A DNA stretch of 58,420 nt, from the NCBI GenBank assembly GCA_003049485.1, contig PYST01000249.1:1-58420 (forward strand). The letters run 5' to 3'. Every line of letters starts with the position of its first letter. The stretch's first letter is position 1. Made by a program: the position numbers and the translations under genes. The stretch comes from Ophioceras dolichostomum (lineage: Eukaryota > Ascomycota > Sordariomycetes > Magnaporthales > Ophioceraceae). A model generated the notes under the pieces. The model was not told the origin of the DNA. It ran no database searches and saw only the letters and a program-made list of their open reading frames with translations. Positions 25,383 to 38,633 of the stretch are shown piece by piece.

Positions 25383-28300
25383 CTAGCTAGCCTCAACGCA
25401 AAACAGCTCGATCTCCCCAACGCCCCCACTATACATATTCCGCACGCCGTCGCGCCACTCCGAGAACGCGATCTGTATGTCGTCGTCGCTCTCGATCGTG
25501 ATAAAATCGCCATCCTCGTCGCGGTACCTCAGCCGCAGGTTCCCCCTCGCGATGCTGCGCTCCGTGAACCGCGCCAGCTTGGCGTCGATGCGGTCGACCA
25601 GGCTGCGGTACGTGATGTTGTAGGCCGCCACCAGCGTCATGTAGTTGTTAGCGTCGTAGTTGACTTTGACCTTCAGCTGCGTCGGGGGCGGGTTGTCGTT
25701 CATGAGGCTCGCGGACGCAGACGGTAATGCGCCGATGCCCAGCGCGGGAGAGGCCGTGCGGCTGCCGCCGTCCAGTTGTAGGGGCGCGGGCATCATGCTC
25801 GGGTTGCTGGTCGGCGTGCCCTGGCGCGGGTAAATGGGCTGCACGGGGAACTGCGACATGGTCGGCCCCATGTAGCTGCCGTGGTGCTGGGCGAGGCGCT
25901 CGCGTTGGGCGCCGGGGCTCTGCGTGTTGGAGCGGATCGGCAAGTCGTTCCTCGGGCTGCCCGTGTTGGAGCGGGGGATCGTCGAGTCGTGCCGCTCGTG
26001 AGTGGGGTGGAGGTGGGCGGGGATGCCAGGCACCGCGGGCACGTTGCCCTGGCTGCCGCCGGGGGTGCGACGGACGCCGGGGGGGCCCTGGATGTCTGGT
26101 GTGCTGTAGGAGCGACTGCGCTGCGCGGAAGACTGTGGGCCCTGCGACGCCATGTTGGGCATGGATGGCCCGCGTGGGTTGCGCCCGTTCATGCCGTATG
26201 CGTTGACGGGTGATGGGCCGTCCCGGGACGGCGCACGTGGAATGGCGGGCGCCGTGTAGCGGTTCATTTCTCCGTCCCATCCGGGCTGTGGCATGCCGGC
26301 GGTCTTGGGGAAGGCATACCCCGCACTCCCGGGGAAGGTGCCTGATGTGGTGCTCGTCCGAGACGACACGGGTGATTCGCCTATGGGCGAGAAGTATGAG
26401 TCGCCGGGCCTGTAGCTGGGCGACTGACCCTGGCCCATCTGGGTCAGTACACTGAGGGGCGCTGGAGGGTTCGGAAGCGGGAAGCGCGGTGGCGGGGGCC
26501 CGCGGGCGATGCTGGCGAGCGACGCCGTGCTCTCGCCTGTGGTTGACCTGCCACGGAGACTTGTGCTGGAAGACGTGCGAGGCATAGTGCCGGCCATCGC
26601 CGGCCCGCCAACGTATTGGGACGTCGGCGTTGTACCGAACTCTTCGTCGTCCCCGTCGTCTCTTTCCTCGTACGGATTCTCGACGTTGCTCATCTGGCCA
26701 CCTGTATTCATCCAAACAAACTGCGGCGCTGACTGGTCCGGGCTCGTGTTTGGTTGAGGTGCGTTCTCTTTCCTTTGCAAGTCCAGCGCTGACGCCCACT
26801 TCTTCATTACCTCCTCGTTCTGGAACTTGATCACAAAATTTTCCACGCCTGGATCTCCCTTCCACCAGATTTGGACGGTGTACGAGCCTGGACGCACCAT
26901 TTTATGTTAGCAAAGCTGAAGTGCCAAGTTACAATTGAAAACATCTACGTTGCGACGACGAAGCGAGTGTAGACGGGCAGACGAGACTCACCAGGCTTCG
27001 CGAAGGACAACACCTCAGTCACGTTAGTCATGAAAATGCGGCCCTTAAGCTGCAGCTTCGCACTCTTGTTCTTGACTTTTGGTCCAGTGGACCTAGTCTT
27101 GTCCTTCTTGTCCTTGCTCTTGTTCGATGACAACTCCTTGCAGCAGAGTAGGATGCATTCGAAGAGGTATACTTCGTACTAAACGAGATATGGAGGTCAG
27201 CGGCGGTCAGAAACGGGGTTGGGCTAGGCTGGCTCTGGCTAGGTGGCTAGATGTGGATTGGGTTGGGATTTGGAGTTTGTAGAGGTATAGAAACGGGTTC
27301 AGGCACCATCTCTTGATTCCGACTTACATCCCGCACTTGCTCCGACTTGCCCGTCAAGACTGTGTACACGCCATGGAGCAACAACTTGCCGAACTGGTCG
27401 ACCTTGTGGTTCTTCCAGTCGTCAACCCTGCTAACCAGATCTTCGACGGCATCATCGAGCAGGGTCCGGTCGACAGCCTCGTTGGCCGATGATAACGCCC
27501 TTTCCGCCGCGGCGACACCGGCAGTCAGATCCTCCTTGACCTGCTCGTCTTCGCTCTTCTTGTTTAGGTCCTTCAGAAGCAAAGGATACTTCACCAGCCT
27601 TTGCATGGGCTTGAGCAGGAAGCCGTCGAGGGTGTTGAAGTCGCATGCCACGGGATGCTCGATCGACTTGATCTTGTCGAAGTGCGTTTGCGCAACTAGC
27701 GCAGCTCGCCTCTGATTGGCGATGAAGGGCTCGTAGATCTGAAACGACGATTCGTTGGTGACGAAGGGATTGCCCCAGCGCTGGGTTGCCGGCGGCATCG
27801 CATACACGGTCTCAACCCGGATGAGGAACCTCCGCTGGAAGTTCAGGATGGCGTTGATGTTCATGAAGATCGAGTGGATGATGTCCCCTGGGATGGCGCT
27901 CTTCTGTTCCAACGCCATCTTCAAGTCGTAGAGGTTCTCCAAGTCCTGAACATACTTTCGTTCCGTGTCGACCAGCTCCCTGACCACATAATCCCGGTAG
28001 CTCATCTGGGAGCCCGCTGCAGGGGCAAGGCCAGGAGTATCTTCGGGATATGGTTGTGACTCTTGTATTAGAAGCCCTTGGTTCTGGGCGATGTCTAGCA
28101 CGTAATTTACGACGGAGGTGACCTACAGCGGAAAACCGTGCAAGAGTCAGCAGGGAAAAGAATAGACGGAGAAAGGGTGCGAGACCTCAACCTACCTTGA
28201 CAAACCCAGTGGTGTCCACGCCCAACAAGTCGCCAATGACGAAGCTGTCTGCCAACGGGATGTTCAGCTCCTTCCAGCAGGCCTCGACGAACTTGAAGAT

Positions 28301-28813
28301 TGCCATCTTGGACTTCTTTTCATCAGAAGCGTTTGCGCCAGCGATCCGGATGGGGTTGTCGGGCTTGACGACGTTGTAGATGGCGACCAGAGGGTGTCCC
28401 GTCCTCAACAGCCTCCAGAGAGTTTCCACGGGATCCGCGTTAGGGTCCTCCTGCTCCCACTCTTCCATCTGGCTCATGAACTGCTCGAAGCCGGGCACCT
28501 GCGCCATGCGCTGCCTGAGCGACACGCATATTTGGTATAGCGACCGGGATGCGTCGGCCTTCTGGTTGATGATGTTGCTGGTAGCCACCACCTGCCCGTT
28601 CTGTGGTGGAGGCGGTGTCGGCACGACGGTGGCTGCGCTCGCCAGGCTGGAGAGCGATGTCGTCGACGCGTACGCCGTCGAGCCGGAGAGCTGGCTGGCC
28701 CTCGGCGGGGCTACGCCGGTGCTCATCATGCCCTGTAGCCGGGGGACACCGTCCTGGTTCGACACCGGGAATATCGGGGCGGTGTTGGTTCTTAGGAGAG
28801 GAGCATGTGCCAT
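25383..28813 (-). CDS. cdc24: Cdc24, guanine nucleotide exchange factor for Cdc42
   Basis: Four exons (28813-28196, 28122-27328, 27178-26992, 26887-25383) encode 1034 aa with consistent phases. Domains in order: a calponin-homology-like CDC24 domain (residues about 85-225, with SLYQICVSLRQRMAQVPGFE); the DH/RhoGEF domain (about 245-430, with YVVRELVDTERKYVQDLENL and LLKPMQRLVKYPLLLKDL); a PH domain spread over exons 2-4 (about 440-590); a proline/serine-rich linker; and a C-terminal PB1 domain (last 95 or so, LKVKVNYDANNY...YRDEDGDFITIESDDD). This is the full fungal Cdc24 layout; PB1 binds the scaffold Bem1. It acts at sites of polarised growth. ATG at 28813 was preferred because the upstream frame has only a GTG. 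Confidence 0.95.
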
Positions 28814-31800
28814 AACCAATCCATTCGGGTCGCCCGCCGGCACGTGTGCTAGTGGTGGGTCGGAAAGTTCGCCGGGGCGACGGCGGTGGGGGACGGCGGA
28901 GGCACGACAAATTCAGGGGGCCGGACTGAGACGATGAGTTAACGCAATCGGCGTTCGTCTACGGGAAGCGGGAGTCGTCGTCGTCGTTGTCGTGATCGTG
29001 GCCGGCTGGTCGATTGGTCGGTCGTCGTCTTCGTCGTCGTCGATTCACAACGAAAGGGACGATGGCGACTGGCACGGACGGCAATCGAAAGTCGAGGTGG
29101 CGTCGGTGACAGTGGTGATTTTCGGCAGCGAGCGAATGCGCGGCAGGCCAAATGAGGTGGTGCGAAGTGGGAGTGGTAGTATCGCCGCCGATCAAAAGCT
29201 ACTGCAGGTTTTGGCTCTTCTGAAATCGCGGTCGGCGAACGAGATCAGAAGGGAGGAGCGAGGTGCGAGGTGTGAGGGAGCCTGAGGTTCTGGATGCAGC
29301 TTGGCTTCCCCCCTTTGCGGGCGCGGCGGTTGGGCGTTGTGGCTTCTGGATTTCACGTCATGCGACTGGACGGACTGAACACCTCGACAAGATTGTGCTC
29401 GAGTCGGTAAGGGGGTCCCTGCTTCTCCTGCCAGATCCCACTCTTCCTTGTCCGATTCGTGTGGCCAACCCCGTCCTTGGTTCGGTAGGTGGTAGCTAGG
29501 TGGCTTTTTCTTTCTTCAATTAAAAGCCGTCGCAGTAGAGATGAGTGTCGAAAATAGGTTGAATTGATCCGGTCGACAGTGAACCCCCCTCTTGCACTCG
29601 GTCTTCTTTCTTCTAAGCCCTTGGAATTGTTTCCAGCAGTGTCAAGACCGGATTTGAAACGGGTCGTGGAGAAAGAAGGGCCGCTGTCGGAGATCTGGTT
29701 GGCTGAATCGGGGGCGGCAAAGCAGCCCTGGGTGGTGGTCGACTAGGTCGGGAGGCGTGAATAATGGTCGGCCTCTTCGGGCGGTCGATGATTGGAGTCA
29801 CCTCGTTGGCAATGGGCAAAATAGCACCGAGAATTTTGGCAGCGGTGAGGCGGAAGTGGAAGTAAGTCACAAGAGTGAGCGAGAGACTTCAACAACCAGT
29901 ATCGTCCTGGGCGCTGGGCGGAGCAGGAAAAGGAGGATGCGTCTTGGTCCCTGCATGTGCTAGAATTCGCTGTGTGGCCAAGCCAGTGGACAAGTGGGTG
30001 GACTTGATGTCGTTCACAGGGTGTGGGCGTCGAGCCGGAGGCAAAGGAGTGGGTGGAGTGGAATGGCCTGGTGCGTGCGATCAATCAATGAAATGAGGGC
30101 ACTCGACCACCAATTTGCAGGCTCCCACACTGTGAGGTTGGAGGATAGGCGGTTGGTAGTTGAAAAGGGGGGACCTGCCGGGGTGTTGCCAGCCGTGTTG
30201 GGTGGGTGAAGGAGGGGCACATGTACAGTGTAGGCCCTGAGTACCTACTTCCCTCCTTCGTCTCGTGCAGGTTCTTCCGGCATGCAATCACCTCAGGCAC
30301 CAAGAACGCATAAAAATGCGACCGCAAACATGGGGTCCGGGATGGGGATAAGGGAATCCGTTCAAGAGCCAAATACTGAATCTTGCGGTAGCATATAATG
30401 TCAGAGCTACAAGCTACGAGAACAAGACTACATACAGCGAAACAGACCGGGCAGGGCAACGAGAAGAGATAGACTTCTTGCGGCTTATCCGTGTCTCGAA
30501 GCTGTCGATTTCCTCTGACCAACCTCCATCAAGGTCGCGCAATCCAACACCCATCGCCACCACCCACCACCACCACCCACCACCATCTTTATTGTCTGTT
30601 AGTTGAAGAGTACCTAGGTACCTAGGTAGGTAGGTACTTGGGTACTTGCGTGCACGTCCAGACGATGGCAGGACGGCGCGAGAGCTATGAAGCACCGACA
30701 CTTCGGATGCACTCACTGACCAGTTCTGTCCTCCTCAAACCAGCAGCCAGTCGGGTGATCCAGAGGTTGATGATGAGGACAACTGGGAAGAAAGGATCTA
30801 CCTTGAGCTGAGCTCTCTCCGGGGATGCTCGGGCTGCAGTCCCAGCTGCCGTCAAATCAGGCACAGGTAGGGAATCTCCCTGCTCTGCAGCGGTCATGTT
30901 CATGTTGTGAACCGTCACCGTGATCAGGGCCTTTCCCGTCCTCTGTTCGTGTGCCCTTGCTAGCCTGCTTGCATTCATGAAAGTCTAGGGGGGGCATTGA
31001 TTTGGCTCGAGTTTCTTCGTTTCAAATCTGGCGGAAACAGGCGCTAATCCAGAAGCGGTCTTTGCGGCACACCACCTTCAGCACCACGCACACTGGGTGG
31101 CCCAATCCTGGCTAGCCTCATCTGTGAGAAAAAGGCACAGGTTGAAAAGGGAAAAAAGAACCAGAGACCTCCACATTCTCCAACGGCAGGCCAGACTGTC
31201 CAGCCCTCCCTCCTACTTGCTTTCGTTCTGCAGTCAGTTGGTCGCGAACCGTTCTCCTGGAACTGGTCTCTTTGCTTAGGTACCTACGGTAGGTACCCCG
31301 TCCCCCATGCTCCGCACAATACTCAACAAGTCAGTCATCGCCGTGCATTTTGAACCCCTCCATATCGTTCCATATTCCAGCACATACCCCGCCCTCTAGC
31401 AAATGGACGGATGCTTTATTAACTTTGCAGCACACAGTCTTCCCCAAGACCCGAGGACAGAGCGGCTGGTCGTGAGGGACGTGCGAAGGGACGGACGGAT
31501 ATGTATGTACGTACCTATGTAGAACGGCCCCTCCCCTTGGATTCATGCACCCCAACTGCACGTCTCGGCAGAGGCGAGCGAGGACCGCGAGGAAAGGACC
31601 AAGACAGCCAAGAGGACCAAGAGGGATTTCTGAAGGGAGGCGGGCAGATCACAATGATGGCTGACCGGCTGCAACCGGACTCGTCAGAGCCCTGGTGAGT
31701 ACCATGCAACCCATGCCTGTCTTGGTCCATCATCCATAACTCGCCCGCGCTCCCGCGTTATTGCGTTGCGAGGTTGCGACTTCCGGTTTCTACTTCTGGT

Positions 31801-34166
31801 TTCCGCAATTTACTATGCGCGATCAGCACCTGCGAAGTGCCCACTCAACCTTGGAAGTTAAGACGTGGAGCTGGCGAATGGGATTCGCAGACGTCCACTC
31901 CTTTTTCAGTCCCCATGTTACCAGATGCCAACGACAGCCCAAATATTCGTTCCCTTCTCACGGGCCGATGGGCTTCGCTGATCGCAACCAGTCGCAATGT
32001 GACGAACGAGACACCCTGCCGATGTGATCACAAAACCTTCGCCAATGCTGCCAACTCAAGTCGTCGAGAGGCGCGGGAAAGAGCCGTCCCGCCTCTCCGT
32101 CTGCCCGCCTGTCAGACATCTCGCTGGTGCTTCCCGAACCGCACAACACGTTGCAGAGTTTCCGACCACATAACCGATCCCCTTCCACACTTCCTGCTTG
32201 TCGCATTGGTCAGGTTCCTTGGTTCCCTGGGTCGTCGTGCCTCGTCTCCTCCTCCCAAGCTATAACTGCGGCTGCCAAGCCCACCCTGCGTGAATCTGAG
32301 ATTGTGGAAAATAGGAAACAATGGCGTTTAAATCAGGCCACAAGCTGAATCCTTCGACCTTCAGGCCTCGAGGCCCGTCCAGGATGGAGCTTCCAGGATG
32401 GAACCAGAGAGAATGAAAAAGCATCGATAACATCAAGGACAACATCAAGTACCGGTAGGGCCCCAAAAAAAAAAAACCTTCCCATGGCTGCCGTGCTTCT
32501 TTTTTTGGGCATCCTTTTGTCCTCCTTTTGGCCTACGACTTTACCAGCACCTTTCCCTCGACGGGCTTCTAGAAGGAAGAAGCAACCTCAGCCCGCTCCA
32601 CAGTCGCAGGGAAACCGATCGATTGAAACAGCCCAGGACATGCACAAGAGACAGCTGTAACACAAGACCCTCCCGGTGTCCGAGTGTCAGGGAGGGCGGG
32701 ACTCAGCAAACGGGAAACGGTGATGACAGTTCACGTGACATGCTCATCAATCGGATCAGCTCTTCGATCCCATCCTCGACGTCGACAACCACCGGCAAGT
32801 CCTCGAGGACTCTGCAGCCGCTCCAGCCTGTCTTTCCCACCAGTGTGCGTCGCTGTCAGTACTTGCCGGTTACTTGTCTCGAACGGCACATCTCGTAACC
32901 TGCCGTGTGGTTCCACGTGAGCTGCTCCCAGGTTACGCCGGAGGCTGTGTCGGAGTGGTCGCACGAAGAGTCCGCCGTTCCTGGCCGGACTCGTCGGATT
33001 TCTTGGTCGCTCCTTCGATGATGAACCGGGCAGGGCACATCTTGCGGCCAGCGCCGGTGAACAAAGCCAAGAGGCACTCCACATCATCGGTGCGCGCCGT
33101 GGGATGTTGTGGAGAGAGCTGCCAGGCCGCGAGCGGCGCGGGGAGGCGAAGGCCCAACGAGCCGAGTGCTGACTGAGATAACCATCTGCAACTTGGAGGG
33201 GCTGGGGCGGGTTCTGGATGGTACCTTGGATGGGACTGGAGTTGGGTACTGGCGCAGTCAGGTTCGAACAATTTATCTCAGACTTGCATCATCAAAAATT
33301 ACGAACAAGAATACAGAATACCAAAGTAATAGAACATCCAACGAAAACCTGATCACGGCAGCTCCACGCCCGGATTCTATGTACATATGTGTGGTAATGC
33401 GAGGAGAGACAAATCAAATTTGCGCCCCACGGAGTCAGGAATCGCGATGTGGCTGCCTAGCCCACACCTGCCCCTCAAGTGCAGGCTGTGGCGAGGTGCC
33501 TGAGGGCAACAACAAGTCTGGTGACAAGAATGAGGCGGAAATACTTGGAAGTGATGACTTCAGTCGTAACCAAACTCGAGAAAAACAAATCGTTATCGAC
33601 ATCGCCGAAGAGAGCCACGTAGTCCCTTGTTTGAATTATCGCCCAAGTGACTTCAGTTGCCCGGTTGCCCAGGATTTGTGGTGCTGACACTGCGTCCGTT
33701 CTTTGCTATACTGAGGCAACACAGAGCGCGAAGGGAACGTGACACTACCGACGACGAACCACCAGACTTTGGCACCAAACATTGCCAGACCACCGCCCCA
33801 GCAAACACCCACGAACCAGCGACGCCCCCCGCCACGGAATCCACGGCCGAATTCAATCGACTTTAACAATCCGTAGTCACGGAATAATCTTCAGTCAATA
33901 GTTTCTCCCGGTGCTCCCACCTGCGCTGATGCGCTGACCGGCAGCTGCCCGGAATCGACACAGACCAACCCAACCCCCCTTCGGCAGCACGCACCAAACG
34001 CCAGACCACAGGCCGAACGGTCCGGGCTCCATCCGGGTCAACCCTGCCTCCACTGCCAGTACCAGCCAGAAAGAACCAGATCGTGGACGATCGCAATCCC
34101 ATGAACTGTTGCCGTGCTCCCACCACACGCACGCGGCCCACAAGCAAACAACACCAGAACACCAGC
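28814..34166. other. 5.3-kb divergent intergenic region, no supported gene
   Basis: This lies between the divergently transcribed cdc24 and the F-box/WD40 gene. It contains CCACCA repeats (30548-30593), TACCTAGGTA-type motifs (30610-30645, 31278-31300) and many short ORFs on all frames, none with a family signature. Large upstream UTRs or non-coding transcripts are possible but not shown by the sequence. Confidence 0.55.
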
Positions 34167-37100
34167 ATGGATTCGGCCGACGAGGGCTACTCCGAAGCCC
34201 CTCTGAACACCTCCTTTTCCTCGAAGTCGCCGGACGGCAGCTTGTCCTCGGGTCGTCTAGGCGGCCGCGAGACTTCTGCAGCGCTCCTTCGACACATATC
34301 AGACCTCTCCGTGTCCAGCAAGACCCGTACGTCTTCGTTTTTGCCCCTGCCCCCCCTTTCTCCCGTCGCCTTGCTCCCTTATCTCCTCTCCTGCGCCAAA
34401 CAGCATGCTGACCGACCACAGAACTCGTCATGAGCCTCCTCGAAGAACTTCCCACGAGCGTTATCGCCGAGATCGTCCAGCGACTGAGTCCTCGTCTCTA
34501 CATCGACTTTATAAGATACCTCCCCACTGAGATCTGCCTCAAGATCCTGGGCTACCTCGACCCGCTATCGCTAATCTGCGTCGCGAAAGCGTGCCGCGCC
34601 TGGTACGACCTGGCCCTCGACCGCAAGCTCTGGGAGAAGCTCTACTACCGCGAGGGATGGAAAGCAGTGCCGTCAGAGATACAGGTGTGGGAGGAAAAGA
34701 TCAATGGAGGTGTCCTCGGCGCATCGGCCTATAGCGGCCACCTGCACAGGCTCAGGTCGTCTGACGACGGGCACACCCACAAGAAGCGGTCCATCACCGC
34801 CCCCGACGATGCGGGCGGGGACCCCGACTTCGTCATGATCGATGCGGACCGGGCCGTCAAACAGGAACCCGCGGATATCGAGATGGGAGAGGCGAGCATT
34901 TTCGGCGGCGGGCCGAGCAGCGCGTCAAGAACCTGCATGACGCCAGGGCTGAGCGCGATGAGCATGGGCGGCGGCTCCGGATCCAGCTACGACTCGAGAG
35001 CCGATCCTAAGGGCAAAGGTGTGGATACGGGGAAGGGCAAGGCCGTCGCCGCCGCCTCCGCCACCTCGTACTCGTCTGCGCGGGAATTGGCCGCCCTGGC
35101 GGCTAGCATAGGAGTCAGGCCTGAATCTCTCCCAGACATGACAGAACCGCCCGGCTCCCTCGCGAGGTCGACCCTGTGGACCTGGGACTCGACCTCGGCA
35201 CGCTACAGGATCAACTGGAAATATCTGTACTCGACGCGACACCGACTTGAGGCGAACTGGGACAGCGGCAAGTTCACCAACTTCCAGTTCCCCCACCCTG
35301 ACTACCCCGGCGAGGGCCACCACGAGTGCATCTACACGCTGCAGTTCAACTCGGAGTTCCTCGTCAGCGGCAGCCGCGATCGCACGATCCGCATCTGGAA
35401 CATGCACACGCGCCGGCTCGTGCGACCGCCGCTGGCCGCCCATCACGGCTCCGTGCTCTGCCTACAGTTCGACTCGGACCCGGACGAGGACATCATCGTG
35501 TCCGGCAGCAGCGACTCGGACGTCATCATCTGGAAGTTCTCGACGGGGCAGATGATCCAGCGCCTACAGCGCGCACACGCCGAGTCGGTGCTGAACGTCA
35601 AGTTTGACAAGCGCATCCTCGTGACCTGCTCCAAGGATAAGACGATCAAGATTTTCAACCGCAGAGACTTGCGCCCAGGTGAGCCAGGTTACAGCACGGA
35701 GGGCATGGTGCATCCCGTCGGCACACGAGTTAAGGTCTACGGCACGGGATACGACACGCTGGACCAGCTGCCGATCAAGCCGGCTTTCACCATGATCGGC
35801 GCTCTGGTGGGCCACGGTGCCGCGGTCAACGCCGTGCAGATCGTCGGCAACGAGGTCGTGTCCGCCTCGGGCGACCGCAACCTCAAGATCTGGGACTGGC
35901 CGACGCAGCACTGCCTGCGCACGTACGTGGGCCACTCCAAGGGCATCGCGTGCGTGCAGTACGACGGCAAGCGCATCGTATCGGGCAGCAGCGACAACGA
36001 GGTGAAGGTGTTCGACCGCCAGACGGGAGTCGAGGTGGCCAGCCTGCGCGCCCACACCGACCTCGTGCGCACCGTCCAGGCCGGGTTCGCGGACCTCCCC
36101 TACAGCGACTACGAGGACCTCCAGGAGGCCAAGCGCATCGACCAGGGCTACTTCGACGCCGTCGTCGCCCAGACCCTGCCGGGCTCGCTGAAGCGCGGCC
36201 GGCCCGGCAACTCCGGCAGCAGCCGGCCCGAGGAGATCACTGCCTTCGGCGCCAAGCTCCCACCCGGCGGCGGCGGCGGCAAGTTCGCCCGCATCGTGTC
36301 CGGATCGTACGACCAGAGCATCATCATCTGGAAGCGCGACAAGGAGGGCGCCTGGAAGAAGCACCACCACCTCAAGCAGGAGGAGGCTGCCGACGTGGCC
36401 GCCCGCAGCATGGACCACCACCACTCGCCCCTCCCGCCACCGCAACAACAACCTCCGGTCGCCATGCACCACGCCCTTGCCAGCGCCGCCGCCTCGCAAG
36501 CAGCCGGTGATGCCGGAGTAGCCAACACCTTGTCGATGCTCCGCGCCCAGCGCCAGCTAGACGCGTCCAGCCACCATTCATCCTCGTCCGCATCCGCATC
36601 CGCATCCGCCGCCGCCATCGCCGCTGTCAGCGTCCCAACAACAGCAGTCGTCGTTCCCCCCTCCTTTTCTTCGTCTTCGGCATCGTCATTATCCATCGCG
36701 CCGCCCAGCATCGGCCTACCAGAGCTCCCCGCCAACACCCCCGCGCACGTCACCGGCGCCCTCACGCGTCTGATCGACGCCACCGTGCCGCAGGGCGTCG
36801 TCGCGCTGCAGTCCGGGCTGGCGCGCCACCCGGACATGCTCGCCATGCAGCCCCAGCTCCAGGCAGCCATCGACCGCGAGCCGAGCTCGCACGTCCGCGC
36901 GCAGCTGCGCCAGGCCGTCAGCACCGCCCTCGTGCGCACGCAGCTCGCCCAGACCCGCTCCCAGCGCGTGCACCTCACGGGCATCCAGTCGCGCAATGCC
37001 GCCGCCCTTGCTGCGTCGCGCGCCGGACCCAGCAGCGGCAGCGGAGACTCGGCCACCGCCGTTGTCGCTGGCCCTTCTTCCAACGCCACGGCGTCATCCT

Positions 37101-37621
37101 CTGTCCCCGTCCCCGGCAGCGCGGACACCCTCCTCCGACCACAAATTCCCACCACGAACTCCGCACCCGCCGTGCTCGCCTCCTCCTTCTCGTCTTCCTC
37201 CTCCTCCGCCGCTGCTGCTGGTCCATCCTCCTCCAGCGGCACCACCGCAGCAACAATCGTCGCATCCCCCGCCCCTCTCACCTCAGAAGACACAGGCCTC
37301 CCCCAACTCGACGGGGAGCCTACCCCCGCCACCGCCACCACTGCCGCCGCCGCCGTCGTCCCAACAGTCACAACCACCACAACTATCACCAGCGGCGGCG
37401 GTCCCCCACCCGCGCCCGTCCAGGCGCCCGCGCAACCCGTGCACCACCATCCACACATCCCGCCCGTCGAGGCACCGACGCCCGTGCGCGTCTTCAAGCT
37501 GCAGTTCGACGTGCGACGCATCATCTGCTGCAGCCAGACGCACGCGATCGTGGGGTGGGACTTTTGCAACGGTGATCCGGAGCTGGAGGAGGCCTCGAGG
37601 TTTTTTTGGACTGTCGAGTGA
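34167..37621 (+). CDS. fwd-1: F-box/WD40 SCF substrate receptor, FWD-1-like
   Basis: Two exons (34167-34326 and 34422-37621) encode 1119 aa. The F-box is at residues about 85-130 (YLPTEICLKILGYLDPLSLI...LWEKLYY). Six WD repeats occupy about 350-690, with typical GSRDRTIRIW, SGSSDSDVIIW, TCSKDKTIKIF, SASGDRNLKIWDW, SGSSDNEVKVF and SGSYDQSIIIW strands. A seventh blade-like strand pair (VFKLQFDVRRIICCSQTHAI) is at about 1075, after roughly 380 residues rich in Ser, Ala, His and Pro. This resembles Neurospora FWD-1, the beta-TrCP-like receptor that degrades the clock protein FRQ. The family assignment is secure; orthology to fwd-1 is from memory of length and layout. The first exon adds an unstructured 53-residue leader. 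Confidence 0.8.
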
Positions 37622-38633
37622 CGTGACGTGACGTTGCAGCTCTTTCCCAATGTTTTTCTTTCTCTTTCTCTCCTCTTCATATGCCACGCTTTCCACAGGC
37701 ACTTTCAACTCGCTTGGGCATGTCTTGCCCGCTGCGATCTTACGTGGCTGACCTAGTGTCTATGTTGTATGGCTTTAAGCAACAAAGCTTTTTGTTCTGT
37801 TATCATTTGCTTATTTTTGTTGGAGGGCGGGACGGAAGGCACTTTTGGAAGGGAGATAAAGTTTTTTTGTTTTACCATGGCATCAGCGGGAGCGACGGGC
37901 GGACTTCAAATATAACGTTGCTGTGAATATGTATGACAGGGAGAGGAGGTCAGTGGGAGGAAATGGAAGGAGAAGAGAAGAGAGAGTAAGGGTGGGTCGA
38001 ACTTTTGTTATATACTTCGCTTTGGGGATCGTTTGGTCGCTTTCTATATTGCTGTTTTGGCCGTTAGGCCGTCCAGTTTGTTGTACAGTTCTAATAGTAG
38101 GTATTAATACTTAGGTTCAAAAAGAGACTACATTGAAGACACCTTCCCTCTTGACGGTGACCCCATAGTTACACACGGATGCTTGTTGGGGAGTTAGGCA
38201 TGCATACCTACATGCGTTATGAAATGTGTTGGTAGTGCAGACGCATGGCATGGTAGGGGTTTCAGTGGCTGATTCGTACAAGTAGCAAGTAGCTCAGGGA
38301 AGAGGAAGAACCAGAAACTCAAATAGTAGTTCGTCATTACCTAGGTAGGTAGGTAGGTAGGCAGTCGATCAGTAACGCCAATAACACCACGTCGCCCAGT
38401 TATCCGTCCTAGAGTGCCCATGTCCCGCTCACGTGGAAGCAAATATAGTCCCTGTCCTATCCAAAACCAACCCATAGGATCATATCATCGCGCCGCCGCA
38501 CCTACTCCTCCATCGTTCAGGTAGGATGAGTCCCTCCTCAGCTCATCCTAGCGCGTGTGCCTCTCCCCCCTCTCCTCCTCCTCCGCGCCTTTACGCGGCA
38601 ATCCCTGTCCTCGCTGCTCTCCAGTCATCACCC
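37622..38633. other. intergenic, convergent 3' ends
   Basis: 3' flanks of the F-box/WD40 gene and vps60. It includes a (GGTA)n tract in CTAGGTAGGTAGGTAGGTAGG at about 38341-38362. No gene seen. Confidence 0.5.

Noticed and set aside
35564..37680. Minus-strand ORFs of 311 and 510 codons
   Set aside because: Antisense to the F-box/WD40 exon; that sense strand has clear WD repeats.
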